From: Rhizobium skierniewicense
GTDB lineage: Bacteria > Pseudomonadota > Alphaproteobacteria > Rhizobiales > Rhizobiaceae
Assembly (NCBI RefSeq): GCF_014196515.1
Contig: NZ_JACIDV010000002.1
Coordinates: forward strand, 186,001-250,000
Reading direction: 5' to 3'
Length of the DNA stretch: 64,000 nucleotides
Translations under genes and position numbers: made by a program
In this document: in pieces, positions 44,755-52,752 of the stretch
Layout: each line of letters starts with the position of its first letter
Numbering within the stretch: position 1 is the stretch's first letter
The notes under the pieces: model-generated
Databases searched by the model: none
Told to the model about the DNA's origin: nothing
The model's input: the letters and a program-made list of their open reading frames with translations, nothing else

Positions 44755-45852
44755 ATGAAACATCGTTCGCTTCGTTTCAGCCTGGCCGTTGTGGCTGCGG
44801 CGCTTTCCGCTGGCACAGCCTTTGCGCAGGAAAAGGTCGTCCACGTTTATAACTGGTCCGACTATATCGATCCCGTTCTCCTGGAAGAATTCACCAAGGA
44901 AACCGGCATTAAGGTCGTTTATGACGTCTATGACGGCAACGAAGTCCTGGAGACAAAGCTTCTGGCGGGAAATTCCGGCTATGACGTCGTGGCTCCAACA
45001 TCACCATTTCTGGCGCGTCAGATCAAGGCTGGCGTCTACCAGAAGCTGGACAAATCCAAGCTGCCAAACCTGAAAAACATGTGGCCGGAAATCACCACGC
45101 GCCTTTCGCAGTATGATCCCGGCAACGAATATGCCGTCAACTACATGTGGGGCACGACCGGCATCGGCTACAACGTTGCCAAGGTCAAGGCTGCGCTGGG
45201 AGATGTGAAAGTCGACAGCTGGGATATTATCTTCAAACCGGAAAATGCAGCCAAGCTGAAATCCTGTGGCATCAACATTCTTGATGCGTCTGACGAGACC
45301 TTCGCCATTGCCATGAACTACATCGGCAAGAACCCGGACAGCAAGGATACGGCTGATCTGGAAGCTGGTGGTGACGTTTACAAGGCGATCCGTCCTTCGG
45401 TTAAAACCTTCAATTCGTCCGCCTATATCGATGAGCTTGCCAATGGCGATAGCTGCATCACGATCGGCTGGTCGGGCGATATTCTCCAGGCCAAGACCCG
45501 CGCCGAAGAAGCCAAGAACGGCGTCGAGGTCAACTATGTCATCCCAAAGGAAGGCACATATATCTGGATGGATTCCTTCGCCATTCCAGCAGACTCCAAG
45601 AACGTCGAGGAAGCGCATGCGTTCATCAATTTCATGATGAAGCCTGATGTCGCCGCCAAGGCATCCGATTATGTACAATATGCCAATGGCAATCTGGCAT
45701 CACAGGCGCTGATGGACGAGGCAGTGTCCAAGAACCCCGGCGTTTATCCCGATGCCGAGACGATGAAGAAGCTTTTCACCATCTCGCCCTACGGGCCGAA
45801 AGAACAGCGTGTTCTGAACCGCGTCTGGACCCAGATAAAGACCGGTAGCTGA
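44755..45852 (+). CDS. potF: Polyamine ABC transporter substrate-binding protein
   Basis: PotF is the periplasmic putrescine/spermidine receptor. The 365-residue precursor has a signal ending AFAQ and the family motif VVHVYNWSDYIDPVLLEEFTKETGIKVVYDVYD read in parts, including NWSDYI, whose aromatic and acidic residues bind the amine. EYAVNYMWGTTGIGYNVAKV also matches. It is first in potFGHI. A hairpin follows its stop, consistent with higher expression of the receptor than of the membrane parts. Confidence 0.95.
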   Translation: MKHRSLRFSLAVVAAALSAGTAFAQEKVVHVYNWSDYIDPVLLEEFTKETGIKVVYDVYDGNEVLETKLLAGNSGYDVVAPTSPFLARQIKAGVYQKLDKSKLPNLKNMWPEITTRLSQYDPGNEYAVNYMWGTTGIGYNVAKVKAALGDVKVDSWDIIFKPENAAKLKSCGINILDASDETFAIAMNYIGKNPDSKDTADLEAGGDVYKAIRPSVKTFNSSAYIDELANGDSCITIGWSGDILQAKTRAEEAKNGVEVNYVIPKEGTYIWMDSFAIPADSKNVEEAHAFINFMMKPDVAAKASDYVQYANGNLASQALMDEAVSKNPGVYPDAETMKKLFTISPYGPKEQRVLNRVWTQIKTGS

Positions 45853-45863
45853 CCGGGTTTCAA

Positions 45864-45893
45864 AAAGGGGCGGGTGGTAACTCCTGCCCCTTT
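45864..45893 (+). promoter_or_regulatory. Intercistronic hairpin between potF and potG
   Basis: AAAGGGGCGGG (45864-45874) pairs with CCTGCCCCTTT (45883-45893) over 11 bases with one G-T pair. No T-run follows, so it probably protects the upstream potF message or causes partial termination. Confidence 0.6.
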
Positions 45894-45930
45894 CTCGTTC
45901 AGCCACTTCATACAGCAAATGGGACAGTTC

Positions 45931-47088
45931 ATGGCGAAATCTCTTGGCCCGGTTAAACGCAAATTCTCTCCCTGGACGGATCCCGCATCGGTGCCGTTCA
46001 TCCGCTTCGAGAATGTGACCAAGAGGTTTGGCAATTTCGTTGCCGTCGATAATCTGACTCTCGACATTTATGAGCGCGAATTCTTCTCGCTGCTCGGGCC
46101 ATCCGGTTGCGGTAAGACCACGCTGATGCGCATGCTGGCCGGATTCGAGGAACCGACGGAAGGTCGTATCCTTTTGCAGGGCAAGGACATCTCCGGCGTG
46201 CCACCCTACAAACGGCCCACCAATATGATGTTCCAGTCCTACGCCCTTTTTCCGCATATGTCGGTAGAGAAGAACATTGCGTTCGGGCTGGAGCAGGATA
46301 ATTTGCCAAGGGCTGACATAACAACCCGTGTCGAAGAAATGCTGCGTCTCGTCAAGTTGACCGAATTTGCCAAACGCAAACCAAGCCAGTTGTCGGGTGG
46401 CCAGCGCCAGCGTGTGGCGCTCGCGCGTTCGCTCGCCAAACGTCCCAAAGTTCTATTGCTGGACGAGCCCCTGGGTGCCCTTGATAGAAAGCTGCGTGAA
46501 GAGACGCAGTTTGAAATCATGGATTTGCAACAGACTCTGGGCCTAACCTTCCTGATCGTAACGCACGATCAGGAAGAAGCCATGACCGTATCGGATCGCA
46601 TCGCGGTGATGGACAAGGGCACTGTGGTGCAGGTGGCAACCCCTGCCGAAATCTACGAAGCGCCCAATAGTCGCTATGTCGCCGATTTTATCGGTGACAT
46701 CAATATTTTCGAAGCTGAGATAAAAGACGTTTCCGCTCGCGACGGGGCGCCGCCAATCGTTTCGCTCGATTGCGAAGGCATGCCGGTCGTCGTTGAACAG
46801 GAGTGCACGTCACCCGTTGGAAGCAAGGTGGCTTTTGCGATCCGGCCTGAGAAAGTGCGCATTTCCCTGGATCAGCCAACGGACGCAACGGTGAATGTTG
46901 GTCATGGCGAGGTCTGGGACATTGGCTACCTCGGCGATTTCTCGATCTTCATCGTCAAGCTGGATGATGGTCGCATCATGCGCGCCGCACAGGCCAATAT
47001 CTCGCGCCTCGTCGACCGTCCCATTACCTTCGGAGATATGGTCTGGTTGAGCTGGAAAACCGATTCCGGTCTGGTTCTCACACGCTGA
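45931..47088 (+). CDS. potG: Polyamine ABC transporter ATP-binding protein
   Basis: PotG energises polyamine import. The 385-residue protein has Walker A GPSGCGKTT, signature LSGGQRQRVALARSL, Walker B VLLLDEPLGALD and H-loop IVTHDQEEAMTVSDRI, followed by a TOBE domain (about 300-380). ATG at 45931 is preceded by GGGACAG; the frame is open back to 45874, but that extension overlaps the intercistronic hairpin and lacks family resemblance. potH follows 13 bases downstream. Confidence 0.94.
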   Translation: MAKSLGPVKRKFSPWTDPASVPFIRFENVTKRFGNFVAVDNLTLDIYEREFFSLLGPSGCGKTTLMRMLAGFEEPTEGRILLQGKDISGVPPYKRPTNMMFQSYALFPHMSVEKNIAFGLEQDNLPRADITTRVEEMLRLVKLTEFAKRKPSQLSGGQRQRVALARSLAKRPKVLLLDEPLGALDRKLREETQFEIMDLQQTLGLTFLIVTHDQEEAMTVSDRIAVMDKGTVVQVATPAEIYEAPNSRYVADFIGDINIFEAEIKDVSARDGAPPIVSLDCEGMPVVVEQECTSPVGSKVAFAIRPEKVRISLDQPTDATVNVGHGEVWDIGYLGDFSIFIVKLDDGRIMRAAQANISRLVDRPITFGDMVWLSWKTDSGLVLTR

Positions 47089-47101
47089 GAGAGGGTTGAA
47101 C

Positions 47102-48010
47102 ATGGCGATTTCGTCTCCAGAGAACCGACAGAGCCCCATGCGATGGCTGGTCATTGCCGTTCCATATCTGTGGCTTGTGCTCTTTTTTGTCGCCCCCTTC
47201 CTCATCATCGTCAAAATTTCACTTTCCGATACAGCCATCGCCATGCCGCCCTATATGCCGGTGTTCGATGGCTTCAGTCAGATCGTCGATTTCTTCTCGC
47301 AACTGGATTTCGAAAACTACCTCTTCCTCACTCAAGATCCTCTTTACGTCGAGGCCTATCTGTCTTCGCTTCGTATCGCGTTGATCTCAACTGCCTTGCT
47401 GTTGCTCATCGGTTATCCGATGGCGCTGGCCATGGCCCGAGCGCCAAGCGCTATCCGACCCACATTGGTCATGTTGGTCATTCTGCCGTTCTGGACGTCA
47501 TTTCTTATCCGCGTTTATGCTTGGATCGGTATCTTGAAGCCTGAGGGCTTATTGACGGTTCTGTTTCAGGCAATCGGTATTCTCGGACCAGACCAGCAGG
47601 TCGATATTTTTCGAACAGACACGTCCGTCTTCATCGGCATGGTCTATTCCTATCTGCCGTTCATGGTCCTGCCGCTTTACGCCGCGCTGGAAAAGCTCGA
47701 CAACACGTTGCTGGAAGCCGCTGCCGATCTCGGTTGCCCACCATGGAAAGCCTTCTGGAAGATTACATTCCCCTTGTCTCTGCCGGGCGTCATCGCTGGA
47801 TCGATGATTTGCTTCATCCCCATCACCGGCGAATTTGTCATCCCCGACCTTCTGGGCGGCGCGCAGACGTTGATGATCGGCAAGACTCTGTGGACGGAAT
47901 TTTTCGGCAACCGTGACTGGCCTCTGGCGTCTGCTGTTGCGGTGTTGCTGCTGCTGGTTCTTGTCGTGCCCATCGTCATCTTCCAGAACCAGCAGAAGAA
48001 GGTGGTGTAA
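47102..48010 (+). CDS. potH: Polyamine ABC transporter permease PotH
   Basis: This 302-residue permease has six membrane helices, starting with WLVIAVPYLWLVLFFVAPF, and the coupling EAA loop LLEAAADLGCPPWKAFWKI near residue 205. ATG at 47102 is preferred over TTG at 47096 because GAGAGAGGG ends six bases before it. potI follows four bases after its stop, so PotH and PotI are made together as the heterodimeric channel. Confidence 0.94.
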   Translation: MAISSPENRQSPMRWLVIAVPYLWLVLFFVAPFLIIVKISLSDTAIAMPPYMPVFDGFSQIVDFFSQLDFENYLFLTQDPLYVEAYLSSLRIALISTALLLLIGYPMALAMARAPSAIRPTLVMLVILPFWTSFLIRVYAWIGILKPEGLLTVLFQAIGILGPDQQVDIFRTDTSVFIGMVYSYLPFMVLPLYAALEKLDNTLLEAAADLGCPPWKAFWKITFPLSLPGVIAGSMICFIPITGEFVIPDLLGGAQTLMIGKTLWTEFFGNRDWPLASAVAVLLLLVLVVPIVIFQNQQKKVV

Positions 48011-48014
48011 GCTC

Positions 48015-48827
48015 ATGAAGCGCGGCAAATTCGACACCACAATTCTGACGCTCTGCTTTGCGTTTCTGTATATCCCGATCATCATTCTGGTTGTCTATTC
48101 CTTCAACGCGTCGAAACTGGTGACCGTTTGGGGAGGTTTTTCGCTGCATTGGTACAGCTCCATGTGGTCCAACGAAGGCCTGATGGATGCAGCCTGGATT
48201 ACGGTGAGGGTTGCTTTGTTGAGCGCGACCATCGGCACCATTCTCGGTACGCTCGCAGCCCTGTCGCTCACGCGCTTCACCCGCTTTCCGGGTCGTATGC
48301 TCTTTTCGGGCATGATTTATGCGCCTCTGGTGATGCCCGAAGTCATCACCGGCCTGTCGCTTCTGCTGCTTTTTGTGTCCATCGGCGTTGACAGAGGGTT
48401 CTGGACGGTGGTCATCGCGCATACGACTTTCACCATGTGCTACGTCGCCATCGTCGTTCAATCTCGGTTGCTGACCTTTGATCGCAGTCTGGAAGAAGCC
48501 GCGCTCGATCTCGGCTGCCCGCCGGTAAAGACGTTCTTCCGTATTACGCTGCCGCTCATTCTCCCCGCCGTGGTGGCTGGCTGGATGCTGGCGTTTTCCC
48601 TATCGCTGGACGATCTGGTCATTGCAAGTTTTACCACTGGGCCGGGGGCAACGACGCTGCCGATCAAGATCTACTCGCAGGTGCGCCTTGGCGTGACACC
48701 TGAGATCAATGCCATCTGCACGATCCTGATTGCACTTGTTACCGTCGGCGTCATCTGTGCTTCCATCGCCTCGAAGCGCTCTGAACTGCAGCGCATGCGC
48801 GATGAACATGATGCTGTAAAAGGCTAA
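48015..48827 (+). CDS. potI: Polyamine ABC transporter permease PotI
   Basis: The 270-residue permease has six helices, beginning LTLCFAFLYIPIIILVVYSFN (in part), with the conserved FNASKLVTVWGGFSLHWY after helix 1 and the coupling loop LEEAALDLGCPPVKTFFRI. The open frame extends upstream to 47913 inside potH, but ATG at 48015 gives the standard length. It is the last gene of potFGHI. Confidence 0.94.
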   Translation: MKRGKFDTTILTLCFAFLYIPIIILVVYSFNASKLVTVWGGFSLHWYSSMWSNEGLMDAAWITVRVALLSATIGTILGTLAALSLTRFTRFPGRMLFSGMIYAPLVMPEVITGLSLLLLFVSIGVDRGFWTVVIAHTTFTMCYVAIVVQSRLLTFDRSLEEAALDLGCPPVKTFFRITLPLILPAVVAGWMLAFSLSLDDLVIASFTTGPGATTLPIKIYSQVRLGVTPEINAICTILIALVTVGVICASIASKRSELQRMRDEHDAVKG

Positions 48828-48875
48828 ATTTTCGTCTGTTTAGGAATTCTCTTCCATGAAACAGGCGGTCCGTGT

Positions 48876-48892
48876 TTTAACAATTTGTTAAA
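48876..48892. promoter_or_regulatory. AT-rich 17-base inverted repeat after potI
   Basis: TTTAACAA, a single central T, and TTGTTAAA form a perfect inverted repeat in the intergenic region after potI. It could be a dimeric regulator site for a small transcript starting just downstream. Confidence 0.35.
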
Positions 48893-49035
48893 CGGAGTTG
48901 CTGCACATAAGGCTCAACGTGGGTGCACTCGATGAGAGGGTGAGCGGGCCGGTGGCCCAAAAGACATGACGTCCGTTTTATTCCTGCTCTCGTTACAAGC
49001 ACAACTCTCAAGGCAGCCTCGGCTGCCTTTTCTTT
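48893..49035 (+). ncRNA. Candidate small structured RNA or potI 3' UTR
   Basis: This 143-base non-coding stretch contains a small GGGCC/GGCCC hairpin (48946-48958) and ends in a strong intrinsic terminator. A weak promoter-like pair, TTGTTA (48885) and TAAGGC 17 bases on, lies at its 5' end. It could equally be the 3' UTR of potI. It matches no RNA family that I recognise. Confidence 0.3.
49010..49035 (+). terminator. Intrinsic terminator after potI
   Basis: AAGGCAGC (49010-49017), loop CTCG, GCTGCCTT (49022-49029), followed by TTCTTT. It closes the potFGHI transcript or a separate small RNA, just before the convergent SGNH gene. Confidence 0.8.
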
Positions 49036-49039
49036 GCTC

Positions 49040-49759
49040 TTATGAGACGGCTTCCAGCTCACCGAGTACCTTGTCCAGCATCAGCCGGCCATAGGCTGGA
49101 TTGGCGTGGTAGTCGCCGGGGCTCTTCGCGAATATATCGTGCATCGCACCATTCTCGTCATAAACCTCTGCTGGTGGGAGATGGTACATGACACCCATCG
49201 CTGCCAATTTCGCCACGGCGCGGTCGCGAAAACGGTTGTAGATGAAAGCAACTTCTCCGTCGGCGAAATTGGTTTTTCCCGCCAGCCTTTGGTAGCTTGC
49301 AGGCACTGGGCTGCAGGATGCCACGGAGAAGCGGACATTCAGTCCGACAAGCGTCTGAAAGAACGCCATGGGTTGTTTCAGCGTTTCGTCGATGATCAGA
49401 TCGAAAGCGGCTGTCGACACGAAGTGGCGATCCCGTGACCAAGCGGCCACGGTGTGGGTCATCCAGTTTTTGGCGTCGAAACCGAAGCTGGGGTAAAGAC
49501 CGAACATGAAGACGAACCGTCGCGGATCGTGTCTGACGATGGCGGAAGGCGCATTCGGATTGATTTTCTCGAACACCGCTATCGCCGGAGGTTGCGTAAA
49601 GGAAACAGCGTTTCCGTCAAAGGCAAAAAATGGCTCCAGAAAATTATAGCCGTGACCCATCTGGGCAAGCGTAACCGGTCCGTGAGAACTGACACAGGAT
49701 CCCAGCCGCATGGCGTCAGCCAGTGCGATGACGTGTGAATCTCCGACGATCTCAAGCAT
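49040..49759 (-). CDS. SGNH-type hydrolase-like protein, partner of a GSCFA gene
   Basis: The 239-residue protein has no signal or membrane helix. It opens MLEIVGDSHVIALADAM, where GDSH resembles SGNH block I with Ser8 as nucleophile. FMFGLYPSFGF and SPVPASYQRL sit where later blocks are expected, and GDYHANPAYG near the C-terminus could supply Asp216/His218. This pattern suggests an esterase or acyltransferase, probably acting on a glycan or lipid, but I cannot name a family. It overlaps the 3' end of the GSCFA gene by eight bases, implying coupled translation. Confidence 0.65.
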   Translation of the reverse strand: MLEIVGDSHVIALADAMRLGSCVSSHGPVTLAQMGHGYNFLEPFFAFDGNAVSFTQPPAIAVFEKINPNAPSAIVRHDPRRFVFMFGLYPSFGFDAKNWMTHTVAAWSRDRHFVSTAAFDLIIDETLKQPMAFFQTLVGLNVRFSVASCSPVPASYQRLAGKTNFADGEVAFIYNRFRDRAVAKLAAMGVMYHLPPAEVYDENGAMHDIFAKSPGDYHANPAYGRLMLDKVLGELEAVS

Positions 49760-50849
49760 AACCGAGCTCCTGCGCCTGCATCATCTCTTCGCAGACCGCT
49801 TCGTGGTCACCCGCGGTGATCGTCTCGGTGGCAGCGGGTGGTGCCGGAGCTTCGCGTCCGCGATGTTCCCTGAAGAAATGCGACATGACATAATCGACAC
49901 CGGAAGGCGTGACGGTTCGCAAGTTTGGATCGTAGAAAATTCCGCGCATGGACGGTGCCGCAATGATCTCGTAGGAGGGGAAATAGTCCACGAATCCAGC
50001 CTCGTCAGCGATGTGACCAGCCACCGCCCGCAGAACGGATTTGGAATAGAGCGAGGCGGCCAGCACATGGTGGTCGCTTTTCGTGGCGGTGAGGGGAACC
50101 GGCGATACGGTGAGCACGAATTTCACATTGGCATTGATCTCGCGTAACCGGGTGATAAAGCCCACGAGGTCCTCAAAAATCTCGAAATAATTGAAGTTTT
50201 TGAATTCGTAGTCACTGTCATCAAACCGACCGGCGACGGTGCCGGGGCAAAGCGGCAGGACGGCACCATCGCGCTTCGAAACCCAGGCCTCGGTGAGGCC
50301 CAGAGTAAAGACAAAGACGTCCGTCTTTTCGAAAAGCATGCGGGTTGCCGCCAGATGCGCGTGGCGCGCACGCTCCATCTCTGCCACGCTGTCAAAGGGT
50401 TCAGGCTCCAGAAGCGGACGGAACGGGTCGACCACACCTTCACCTTTGATCCAAGCGGGTTCTTCGGGAACGAACCGGCCGAATGCCCGATCGAAGGTTT
50501 GTACCAACTGACGCGCGCTGTAGATGTTGCAATAACGGGCGGAATAGACGCCGTAATTATAGGCCTTCGCCATCGCCCGTGGAAAAAGTGGTGGGGCTGG
50601 TTCAAAATCTCGAAAGCCGAAGCCGTTTTTCGTCAGGGACGTGGCAATGTGCTGGGCAAAGCAACTGCCAGCCGTCGAAATCGCCATATCCGTGGAGATA
50701 TCGAACTTCCTGTGGTAGAGTTTGTCCAGTTGCATGGCATGGGTTTCCGCAACGGCTTTGCGCCAGATCGCGCGCTCGGGCAGAGCGCCGTAGGGATGGC
50801 TGTTGCCGTGCGTTTCAGCCGCGCCGTTTTTTGTGGTCTCTGCACCCAT
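49752..50849 (-). CDS. GSCFA domain-containing protein
   Basis: The 365-residue protein carries the GSCFA family name motif in STAGSCFAQHIATSL near residue 58, with the YNYGVYSARYCNIYSARQL block, FVFTLGLTEAWVSK, LTVSPVPLTATKSDHHVLAASLYSKSVLR (in parts), and VTPSGVDYVMSHFF. GSCFA proteins are SGNH-like and linked by annotation to polysaccharide modification, without a settled reaction. ATG at 50849 has GGAGG six bases upstream. Its partner is the next, overlapping SGNH-like gene. No signal peptide, so it is cytoplasmic. Confidence 0.8.
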   Translation of the reverse strand: MGAETTKNGAAETHGNSHPYGALPERAIWRKAVAETHAMQLDKLYHRKFDISTDMAISTAGSCFAQHIATSLTKNGFGFRDFEPAPPLFPRAMAKAYNYGVYSARYCNIYSARQLVQTFDRAFGRFVPEEPAWIKGEGVVDPFRPLLEPEPFDSVAEMERARHAHLAATRMLFEKTDVFVFTLGLTEAWVSKRDGAVLPLCPGTVAGRFDDSDYEFKNFNYFEIFEDLVGFITRLREINANVKFVLTVSPVPLTATKSDHHVLAASLYSKSVLRAVAGHIADEAGFVDYFPSYEIIAAPSMRGIFYDPNLRTVTPSGVDYVMSHFFREHRGREAPAPPAATETITAGDHEAVCEEMMQAQELGYA

Positions 50850-50967
50850 CTTCAACCTCCAGGCCTCATCTGCATGTCAGAGCGGAACGGCAGGATGATA
50901 GAACTGAACTGCTTTGACTTTCTTCTGAACAATAGGTGGCGGAGCTTTCTTCAGGCTGACGGCCCCG

Positions 50968-52656
50968 CTATTGTCCGCTCGCTCCGTGCCTGTCGTCGAG
51001 AGACCGCGAGACGAGAAGCACCGGAATGAGACCGGCGCCGATGATGATCAAAGCGGGGAGGGCGGCGTCCTGAACGCGCGAACGCGACGCATCCTCATAG
51101 ACCAGCGTGGCCAGCGTGTTGAAATTGAAGGGACGCAACATGATGGTCGCTGGCAGTTCTTTCAAGGATTCGATGAAAACCAGCAATGCTGCTGTGATGG
51201 TTGCTGGTCGAATGTTGGGTAAAAGCACATCGATGAGTGTTTGAAAGCGGGTGCGCCCCAATGTTCGGGCCGCCATGTCCACATGCGGTGAAAGCTTCTG
51301 AAAGCCCGCGTCGATATTGCCTTCTGCCAGCGTCATGAACCTGACGCTGTGCGCATAAATAATTGCAAAGGCTGTGCCCGATAATAGAAGTCCCGTGGAG
51401 TAGTTGAGATGCGAGCGCAAGAAGCCATCCATGGCATTGTCCAAGGCAGCCAGCGGCAACAGAACGCCGATGGCAAGGACCGTTCCGGGAATGCCGTAAC
51501 CAAGCGAGCCTAGGCGGCTGGCTGAACGGGCAAGAGGCGAAGTATTGACGCGTTGGGCATAGGCAAAAGCGAAGCCGCAGACGAGCGTGATGAGCGCTGC
51601 AGATGCCGAAACCTCCACACTGTGCGCCAGCGCCTTTAAAAGCTTGGGGTCTGCCAGAGAGCCAAGCCGCTTGATGGCATAGCCACCCAGGACAAGGACG
51701 GGGATTGCAAAGCCACACAGAATGGGCAGGGCGCAAAATCCTGTTGCCGCCCATCCGCGACCGGCAGCGAGTGTCTTCAACCCAAAACGCTGCGTCATGG
51801 CCGTGGATTTGGCGCTGGAAAAACGCTGTCGGTTCCGCGCCTTCCGCTCAACGATGATGAGGGCGGCAACAATGATGATGAGCACCGAGGCGATCTGGGT
51901 TGCGCCACCAAGATTGCCACGGTTGAGCCATGTCTCGTAGATGGCGAAGGTCAGCGTGCGAATGCCGAGATATTCCACGGCGCCGATGTCGTTGAGCGTC
52001 TCCATCAAAACCAGTGCCAGGCCGATGATGATGGCCGGACGTGCCATCGGCAATTGCACGGACAGAAAAATTCGCATGGGGCTTGCGCCCAGCGTTCTCG
52101 CGGCTTCGGCCGCAAACCGTCCCTGCAAGCCGAAGGCTGCTCTGACTGACAGATAGACATAAGGGTAAAGGACCGAACTCAGGACCAGGACTGCTCCGCC
52201 AAGCGAGCGGATATCGGGAAACCAGTAGTCTCTGATGGTTTGAAATCCGAAGAGCATGCGGACGGCACTTTGCACCGGCCCGGTAAAATCCAGGAACTCA
52301 CCAAAGGCATAGGCTGCGAGATATGAGGGAATAGCCAGCGGCAACACCAGTGCCAGAGAAAGCAGGCGTCGTAACGGAAACTGAAATGTGCTGACAAGCC
52401 ATGCAGAGATGATGCCAAAAAACGCCGTTGTCGCGCCGGTGAGGACCAGCAGGATCAGCGTTTGTCCGCCGGCGTGCGGCAACACATTGACCAGCAAATG
52501 ACGCCAGCCATCCGTTCCCCCGGTCACGGCTATACAAAAAACCGCAATCAGAGGCATGGCAATGATCAGCGCGAGCAACACGGTGCCAAGCGATAATCCC
52601 GACGCCATATGTTTTCCGGATCGTGAAGCGATAGACGGATGTGAAGCCAGCGGCAA
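50968..52656 (-). CDS. Iron(III)-type ABC transporter permease (FbpB-like, fused two-domain)
   Basis: The 562-residue protein has two homologous permease halves of about six helices each. Both show the coupling loop: EAARTLGASPMRIFLSV in the first and MAARTLGRTRFQTLIDV in the second. This duplicated layout is typical of FbpB/SfuB ferric permeases. No receptor or ATPase gene is adjacent, so partners must be encoded elsewhere. The start is uncertain: TTG at 52656 has AAGGATAAG upstream, whereas ATG at 52608 would remove 16 residues. A long hairpin lies just upstream. Confidence 0.82.
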   Translation of the reverse strand: MPLASHPSIASRSGKHMASGLSLGTVLLALIIAMPLIAVFCIAVTGGTDGWRHLLVNVLPHAGGQTLILLVLTGATTAFFGIISAWLVSTFQFPLRRLLSLALVLPLAIPSYLAAYAFGEFLDFTGPVQSAVRMLFGFQTIRDYWFPDIRSLGGAVLVLSSVLYPYVYLSVRAAFGLQGRFAAEAARTLGASPMRIFLSVQLPMARPAIIIGLALVLMETLNDIGAVEYLGIRTLTFAIYETWLNRGNLGGATQIASVLIIIVAALIIVERKARNRQRFSSAKSTAMTQRFGLKTLAAGRGWAATGFCALPILCGFAIPVLVLGGYAIKRLGSLADPKLLKALAHSVEVSASAALITLVCGFAFAYAQRVNTSPLARSASRLGSLGYGIPGTVLAIGVLLPLAALDNAMDGFLRSHLNYSTGLLLSGTAFAIIYAHSVRFMTLAEGNIDAGFQKLSPHVDMAARTLGRTRFQTLIDVLLPNIRPATITAALLVFIESLKELPATIMLRPFNFNTLATLVYEDASRSRVQDAALPALIIIGAGLIPVLLVSRSLDDRHGASGQ

Positions 52657-52700
52657 TTCTCTTATCCTTGCGTCACCGGTCTTTACCGGCGCGGAGACAT

Positions 52701-52736
52701 CAATGGTGTGGAGCGCGATGACGCTTCACACCATTG
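52701..52736. repeat. Long inverted repeat between the kinase and permease genes
   Basis: CAATGGTGTGGAGCG (52701-52715) and CGCTTCACACCATTG (52722-52736) pair over 15 bases with one G-T pair and a six-base loop. No T-run follows on either strand. It lies 17 bases downstream of the kinase gene and 45 upstream of the permease gene. It may be a non-canonical terminator, an RNA-stability stem or a palindromic intergenic element. Confidence 0.6.
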
Positions 52737-52752
52737 CTAGTCCTCTATGACC

